Below, in pieces: positions 59,653 to 64,000 of a DNA stretch of 64,000 nucleotides. Under the pieces are notes generated by a model, which worked only from the letters and a program-made list of their open reading frames with translations, searched no databases and was not told the origin of the DNA. Every line of letters starts with the position of its first letter. Positions within the stretch are counted from its first letter, which is position 1. The translations under genes were made by a program, and so were the position numbers. The stretch is from Lachnospiraceae bacterium KGMB03038 (GTDB lineage Bacteria; Bacillota; Clostridia; Lachnospirales; Lachnospiraceae), in assembly GCA_007361935.1 (NCBI GenBank), contig CP041667.1, positions 1,392,501 through 1,456,500 on the forward strand, written 5' to 3'.

Positions 59653-59689
59653 TGTCGTATAAAAGAGAAAAAGAAAGGGGTATCAAACC

Positions 59690-61078
59690 TTGATTCACCA
59701 GTATCAGAACAATGGATACCGCATTGTGCTGGATGTTTACAGCGGCGCGGTCCACGTTGTAGACGAGCTGTGCTATGATCTGATCGCATGGCTGACGCAG
59801 CAGAAAGAGTCCTATACCGCCCAGGAGCTTGGAGAAGACGAGCTGGGGCAGTCCGCCGTCCAGGCGTTGAGCGGAAAATATAAAGAAGAAGAGATTCGGG
59901 AAGGGCTTGCCGATATACAGGAGCTTACAGAAGCCGGACAGTTATTTACAGAAGATACATATGAGAGCCTGATCGGAGAAGTGAAGCAGAGGAAAACGGT
60001 GGTAAAAGCTCTGTGCCTCCACATTGCCCATGACTGCAACCTTGCCTGCAGGTACTGTTTTGCCGAGGAAGGAGAGTACCATGGAAGAAGAGCCTTGATG
60101 AGCTTTGAGGTAGGGAAAAAGGCGCTGGATTTCCTGATCCAGAATTCCGGGAACCGGCGGAACCTGGAAGTGGATTTCTTTGGAGGAGAACCTCTGATGA
60201 ACTGGCAGGTGGTCAAAGACCTGGTGGCTTACGGAAGGGAGCAGGAGAAGCTCTATAATAAACATTTCCGTTTTACCGTGACCACCAACGGAGTGCTCTT
60301 AAATGACGAGATCCAGGAATTCATTAACCGGGAGATGGACAATGTGGTGCTCAGCCTGGATGGCCGGAAAGAAGTCAACGATGCGATGCGTCCATTCCGC
60401 AGCGGGAAGGGGAGCTACGACCTGATCGTGCCAAAATTCCAGAAACTGGCGGAAAGCCGGAACCAGGAGAAATACTATGTACGGGGAACCTTTACCCGGA
60501 ATAATCTGGACTTTTCGAAGGATATCCTCCATTTTGCGGATCTGGGATTTAAACAGGTTTCAGTAGAACCGGTGGTGGGAGATGAGACAGATCCCTACGC
60601 CATCCGGGAAGAAGACCTGCCGGTGATCTTAGAAGAGTATGACAAGCTGGCGAAGATTATGATCCAAAGAGAAAAAGAGGGAAAAGGTTTTAATTTCTTC
60701 CATTTTATGATAGACTTAGACGGTGGTCCTTGTGTGGCGAAGCGCTTGTCAGGCTGTGGTTCGGGTACCGAATACCTGGCGGTAACGCCCTGGGGAGATC
60801 TCTATCCCTGCCATCAGTTCGTGGGACAGGAAGAGTTCAAGATGGGGACCGTTGAGGAGGGGGTCACACGGCCGCAGATCGCGGATGAATTCCGCAGCTG
60901 CAGCGTTTACTCCAAAGAAAAGTGCAGGAAGTGTTTTGCGAAATTCTACTGCAGCGGAGGATGTATGGCCAATTCACACCATTTCCATGGAACCATCCAC
61001 GATACCTATGATGTTGGATGCGAGATGGAACGCAAACGGGTGGAATGTGCAATCATGATAAAAGCGGCGTTGTCCTAA
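59690..61078 (+). CDS. scfB: SCIFF maturase, radical SAM/SPASM enzyme
   Basis: 462 residues. The N-terminal roughly 90 residues are a peptide-recognition (RRE-like) domain. The radical SAM cluster ligands are C116, C120 and C123 (CNLACRYC). The C-terminal SPASM domain holds two auxiliary clusters: CVAKRLSGCGSG, PCHQF, CRKCFAKFYCSGGC and a final DVGCEMER. It installs thioether links in the SCIFF peptide. TTG start; AAGAAAGGGG lies upstream. The weak start and the hairpin before it both favour low maturase levels. Confidence 0.95.
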   Translation: MIHQYQNNGYRIVLDVYSGAVHVVDELCYDLIAWLTQQKESYTAQELGEDELGQSAVQALSGKYKEEEIREGLADIQELTEAGQLFTEDTYESLIGEVKQRKTVVKALCLHIAHDCNLACRYCFAEEGEYHGRRALMSFEVGKKALDFLIQNSGNRRNLEVDFFGGEPLMNWQVVKDLVAYGREQEKLYNKHFRFTVTTNGVLLNDEIQEFINREMDNVVLSLDGRKEVNDAMRPFRSGKGSYDLIVPKFQKLAESRNQEKYYVRGTFTRNNLDFSKDILHFADLGFKQVSVEPVVGDETDPYAIREEDLPVILEEYDKLAKIMIQREKEGKGFNFFHFMIDLDGGPCVAKRLSGCGSGTEYLAVTPWGDLYPCHQFVGQEEFKMGTVEEGVTRPQIADEFRSCSVYSKEKCRKCFAKFYCSGGCMANSHHFHGTIHDTYDVGCEMERKRVECAIMIKAALS

Positions 61079-61113
61079 AGTCGAAGGATGAGAGCGCGGA
61101 AAGGAAGTTGAAC

Positions 61114-63372
61114 ATGAAGAAAAGCAGAGGCATCATAAGCCTTTTGGTGACGGCGGTGCTCATTGTGCTGCTGGGTTACACTGCCATTTGGGGGTTTGGA
61201 GAAGGCGGAACCGGTTCGGCGAAGAACATCAAGCTGGGTCTGGATCTGGCGGGAGGCGTGAGTATCACCTACCAGGTCAAAGATGACAATCCATCCAGCG
61301 AAGACATGGCGGATACGATCTACAAGCTTCAAAGACGTGTGGAAGAGTACAGTACAGAGGCGGTAGTATACCAGGAGGGAGACGACCGGATCAATATCGA
61401 GATCCCCGGAGTATCTGACGCCAATCAGATTCTGGAGGAACTTGGTCAGCCGGGTTCTCTTTATTTCATTGCCCAGACTGGAAGCGATGGATCAGAAAAC
61501 TATTCGATGATCAACAATACTGGTGATCCGGCCCAGGACTACCAGCTGAATAAAACTATTGAAGAACTGGAAGCAGACGGATCCATCGTCGTTACCGGTG
61601 ATGAAGTTCAGGACGCGCGGGCCGGCGTGGTGGAAAATCAGACGACACAGCGGGATGAAAACGTTGTATCTTTGACCTTTACGGATGAAGGAACGGAAAA
61701 ATTTGCCGCGGCCACGGAAAAAGCCTATGAAAATGGGGAGAGCATCGCGATCTACTACGATGGGACCTTTGTGAGCGTACCCAACGTGAACAACGCTATC
61801 GAAAATGGAGAGGCTCAGATTACGGGAAATATGACTTATGACGAAGCGGACACGCTGGCTTCCACTATCCGGATCGGAGGATTGCAGCTTGAGCTGGAAG
61901 AACTGCGGTCAAATGTAGTCGGCGCCCAGCTTGGAGAGGAAGCCATCAGTACCAGCCTGATGGCCGGAGTGATCGGGCTTTTGATCATTTTCATTTTTAT
62001 GATCTTCGTTTATTATCTGCCGGGGTTGGCTTCCAGCCTTGCGCTGATCATCTATACAGAGATCGTTCTGCTGATCTTAAATGCTTTTGATGTGACGCTG
62101 ACTCTGCAGGGAATCGCGGGTATCATTCTGAGTATTGGAATGGCGGTAGATGCCAACGTGATCATTTTTGCCAGAGTAAAAGAAGAGATGTCCAAAGGAA
62201 AAAGCGTGCGCAATTCCCTGAAAGCGGGATTTGATAAAGCTCTTTCCGCGATCGTAGACGGAAACGTGACGACCCTTATTGCGGCGGCAGTCCTGTGGTT
62301 CCTTGGTTCTGGAACGGTAAAGGGATTCGCTCAGACGCTGGCGATCGGTATTGTGGTTTCGATGTTTACGGCGCTTGTGATCACCCGGATGATCGTGTTC
62401 GCTTTCTATGAAGTGGGAATCCGCAATCCTAAGGTTTATTACCGCCCTAAGAAAGAGCGTGAACCTATCAATTTCCTGGGTAAAAGGAAATGGTTCTTTT
62501 CCGCTTCCATTGGAGTGATCCTGCTTGGATTCGTGATCATGGGAGTCAATGGGGGCAGAGGCGCGGGAGCTTTCTCCTACAGCCTGGATTTCCAGGGAGG
62601 AACTTCTACCAATGTTACCTTTAATGAAGATTATACCATCAATGAAATTGATCAGGAGATCGTGCCGGTGGTAGAAGAGGTGACCGGAGACGCTAATGTA
62701 CAGACCCAGAAAGTAGATGGCACCAACCAGGTGATCATCAAGACGGTCACGCTTGATCTGGATCAGAGAGAGGCTCTTAACCAGGCTTTGGTGGATAACT
62801 TTGGCGTGGATGAGAGCAAGATCACAGCAGAGAATATCAGCTCTACGGTAAGTAATGAAATGCGTCAGGATGCGGTGATTGCGGTGATCGTGGCAAGTAT
62901 CTTCATGCTGCTGTATATTTGGTTCCGGTTTAAAGATATCCGGTTCGCTACCAGCGCGGTTGCGGCTCTGCTCCATGACGTGCTGGTGGTGCTGGGATTC
63001 TACGCGGTTTCCAGGATCGCGGTGGGCAGTACCTTTATCGCGTGTATGCTGACCCTTGTGGGTTATTCTATTAACGCCACCATTGTGATCTTCGACCGGA
63101 TCAGGGAAGAACTGCATTACCGGACCAAGACTACGGACCTTGCGTATATTGTCAATAAGAGTATCACCCAGACGCTGACCAGAAGTATCTACACTTCTCT
63201 TACTACCTTTATTTCGATCGCTGTGCTCTATGTCCTGGGCGTCAGCTCGATCAAAGAATTCGCCCTGCCGCTGATGGTGGGAATCGTAGTCGGCGCATAC
63301 TCATCTGTCTGCATTACGGGAGCTTTGTGGTATGTGATGCGGACACGGGCGGATAAGAGGAAACAGAAATAA
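61114..63372 (+). CDS. secDF: Protein translocase subunits SecD-SecF, fused
   Basis: 752 residues. SecD half: first membrane helix (about 8-28), GLDLAGGVSITYQV, a large outer domain, and helices from about 285 with GIAGIILSIGMAVDANVI. SecF half begins near 450 with the NFLGKRKW helix, then FSYSLDFQGGTSTNVTF and the LVGYSINATIVIFDRIRE motif. Twelve helices in all. It uses proton or sodium force to pull secreted proteins through SecYEG. Start at 61114 after GGAAAGGAAG; an in-frame extension back into scfB is spurious. Confidence 0.95.
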   Translation: MKKSRGIISLLVTAVLIVLLGYTAIWGFGEGGTGSAKNIKLGLDLAGGVSITYQVKDDNPSSEDMADTIYKLQRRVEEYSTEAVVYQEGDDRINIEIPGVSDANQILEELGQPGSLYFIAQTGSDGSENYSMINNTGDPAQDYQLNKTIEELEADGSIVVTGDEVQDARAGVVENQTTQRDENVVSLTFTDEGTEKFAAATEKAYENGESIAIYYDGTFVSVPNVNNAIENGEAQITGNMTYDEADTLASTIRIGGLQLELEELRSNVVGAQLGEEAISTSLMAGVIGLLIIFIFMIFVYYLPGLASSLALIIYTEIVLLILNAFDVTLTLQGIAGIILSIGMAVDANVIIFARVKEEMSKGKSVRNSLKAGFDKALSAIVDGNVTTLIAAAVLWFLGSGTVKGFAQTLAIGIVVSMFTALVITRMIVFAFYEVGIRNPKVYYRPKKEREPINFLGKRKWFFSASIGVILLGFVIMGVNGGRGAGAFSYSLDFQGGTSTNVTFNEDYTINEIDQEIVPVVEEVTGDANVQTQKVDGTNQVIIKTVTLDLDQREALNQALVDNFGVDESKITAENISSTVSNEMRQDAVIAVIVASIFMLLYIWFRFKDIRFATSAVAALLHDVLVVLGFYAVSRIAVGSTFIACMLTLVGYSINATIVIFDRIREELHYRTKTTDLAYIVNKSITQTLTRSIYTSLTTFISIAVLYVLGVSSIKEFALPLMVGIVVGAYSSVCITGALWYVMRTRADKRKQK

Positions 63373-63395
63373 TCACAGGCTAAGAAGAAAGCAGC

Positions 63396-63426
63396 CACAG
63401 CCATTTTCCGGCCATGGCTGTTTTCT
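63396..63426 (+). terminator. Intrinsic terminator after secDF
   Basis: ACAGCCAT (63397-63404) pairs with ATGGCTGT (63414-63421), then TTTC. Moderate U tract. Confidence 0.8.
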
Positions 63427-63482
63427 GATGCAAGAATGGAAAAACAGTGTAGGAGCAGGGAAAAGTCTGATGGAGGAAGAAA

Positions 63483-64000
63483 ATGGAACGATGGGTTCTG
63501 CTTAGAAAAGGCGGGGATTTCCAGGCCGCGAGTGAAAAATTTCAGATCAGTCCCAGACTGGCCTGTCTGATCCGGAACCGGGAAGTACAGGGAGAGGATC
63601 AGATAGAACAGTATCTGAACGGATCTCTCCTAGATCTGCATGATGGGATGCTGATGCGGGATATGGACCGGGCGGTAGATATCCTGCGGGAGAAGATAGA
63701 AGAAGGAAAGAAGATCCGGATCATAGGAGATTATGATATTGATGGGGTGAACGCCGCGTATATCCTTCTGGAAGGCCTGGAAAGAATGGGAGCGGACGTG
63801 GACAGCGACATTCCGGACCGGATCAGAGACGGCTACGGATTAAATATAGAACTGGTGGAGCGGGCTTATCAGGAAGGGGTGGATACGGTCTTGACCTGTG
63901 ATAACGGCATCGCTGCCGCGGAAGAGATCGCTTATGGAAAACGGCTTGGCATGACAATGCTGGTAACCGACCATCATGAGGTCCCTTATGAGGAAATAGA
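63483..64000 (+). CDS. recJ: Single-strand DNA exonuclease RecJ, 5' part
   Basis: The gene runs off the right edge after 172 residues. The visible part holds the DHH-family motif GDYDIDGVNAAYILLEGL, the CDNGIAAAEE segment and VTDHHEVP (DHH triad) near the end. RecJ degrades single strands 5' to 3' in recombination and repair. GGAGG precedes the ATG at 63483. The secDF-recJ order is common in Firmicutes. Confidence 0.95.
   Translation, partial: MERWVLLRKGGDFQAASEKFQISPRLACLIRNREVQGEDQIEQYLNGSLLDLHDGMLMRDMDRAVDILREKIEEGKKIRIIGDYDIDGVNAAYILLEGLERMGADVDSDIPDRIRDGYGLNIELVERAYQEGVDTVLTCDNGIAAAEEIAYGKRLGMTMLVTDHHEVPYEEI

Noticed and set aside
62077..63117. 346-codon open frame antisense to secDF
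   Set aside because: The product is His/Arg/Asp-rich, as expected from antisense of a membrane protein; no start signal.
1..64000. CRISPR array, prophage, IS element or integrase
   Set aside because: No spaced direct repeats of CRISPR type, and no transposase, integrase or phage structural protein among the coding regions. The palindromic repeats are too short to be MITEs with visible target duplications.

Overview
This window looks like a chromosomal segment of an anaerobic, endospore-forming Firmicute, most likely a gut-type Lachnospiraceae (Clostridium cluster XIVa). The reasons are: moderate GC; strong Shine-Dalgarno sites with ATG, TTG and GTG starts; a glycyl-radical pyruvate formate-lyase under a ZTP riboswitch; sporulation genes (spoIIGA, sigE, sigG, spoVD, spoVE-type ftsW, spoVT, cotJABC); the SCIFF peptide and its maturase beside a fused secDF and recJ; and families seen mainly in this group, such as a DUF5688-type protein. 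I see no rRNA operon, transposase, prophage or CRISPR array. No gene-free gap exceeds 300 bases.

Layout. 1-8110: 3' end of dprA, topA, codY, a small unknown gene, groES-groEL under a CIRCE operator, a membrane protein and guaB. 8210-15185: lacZ-galM, an anchored amidase, a chorismate mutase-shikimate kinase fusion, yqeG and efp. 15341-21408: DUF5688-type gene, tRNA-Arg(CCG), an anchored unknown, azlCD, htrA, glyA and a zinc-ribbon membrane protein. 21470-22635 (minus): cotJABC spore-coat genes. 22775-27314: type III restriction-modification pair mod-res. 27433-33305: fba, ZTP riboswitch-pflB, a SEDS protein, degV and a small membrane protein.

33373-44907 is the division and cell-wall (dcw) cluster: mraZ with a five-copy operator, rsmH, ftsL, two class B PBPs, mraY, murD, ftsW/spoVE, ftsQ and ftsZ. 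murG, ftsA and the other mur ligases are absent. It runs directly into the sporulation block spoIIGA-sigE, behind a Spo0A-type promoter. A beta-CASP RNase gene and an inverted Na/Pi cotransporter then separate sigE from sigG. 51045-57720: HAD phosphatase, small unknowns, pth, mfd and a PrsA-like lipoprotein. 57807-64000: yqeY (minus), spoVT, a TIGR04086-type membrane protein, scfA-scfB, secDF and the 5' part of recJ.

Most themes are known ones: growth and division (dcw), early mother-cell and forespore control, central carbon metabolism and protein quality control. The less ordinary signals are: two uncharacterised membrane-protein genes behind near-consensus sigma-E promoters (52090-52524 minus and 59002-59376); two copies of a 58-nt palindromic element with a compensatory base-pair change; an 11-bp tandem repeat at htrA and a three-copy Pho-box-like repeat at the phosphate transporter; a SpoVD-type PBP with KTAT in place of KTGT, whose ribosome site sits in a terminator-like stem; and a chorismate mutase-shikimate kinase fusion. 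All promoter and operator calls are by eye against known consensus patterns.
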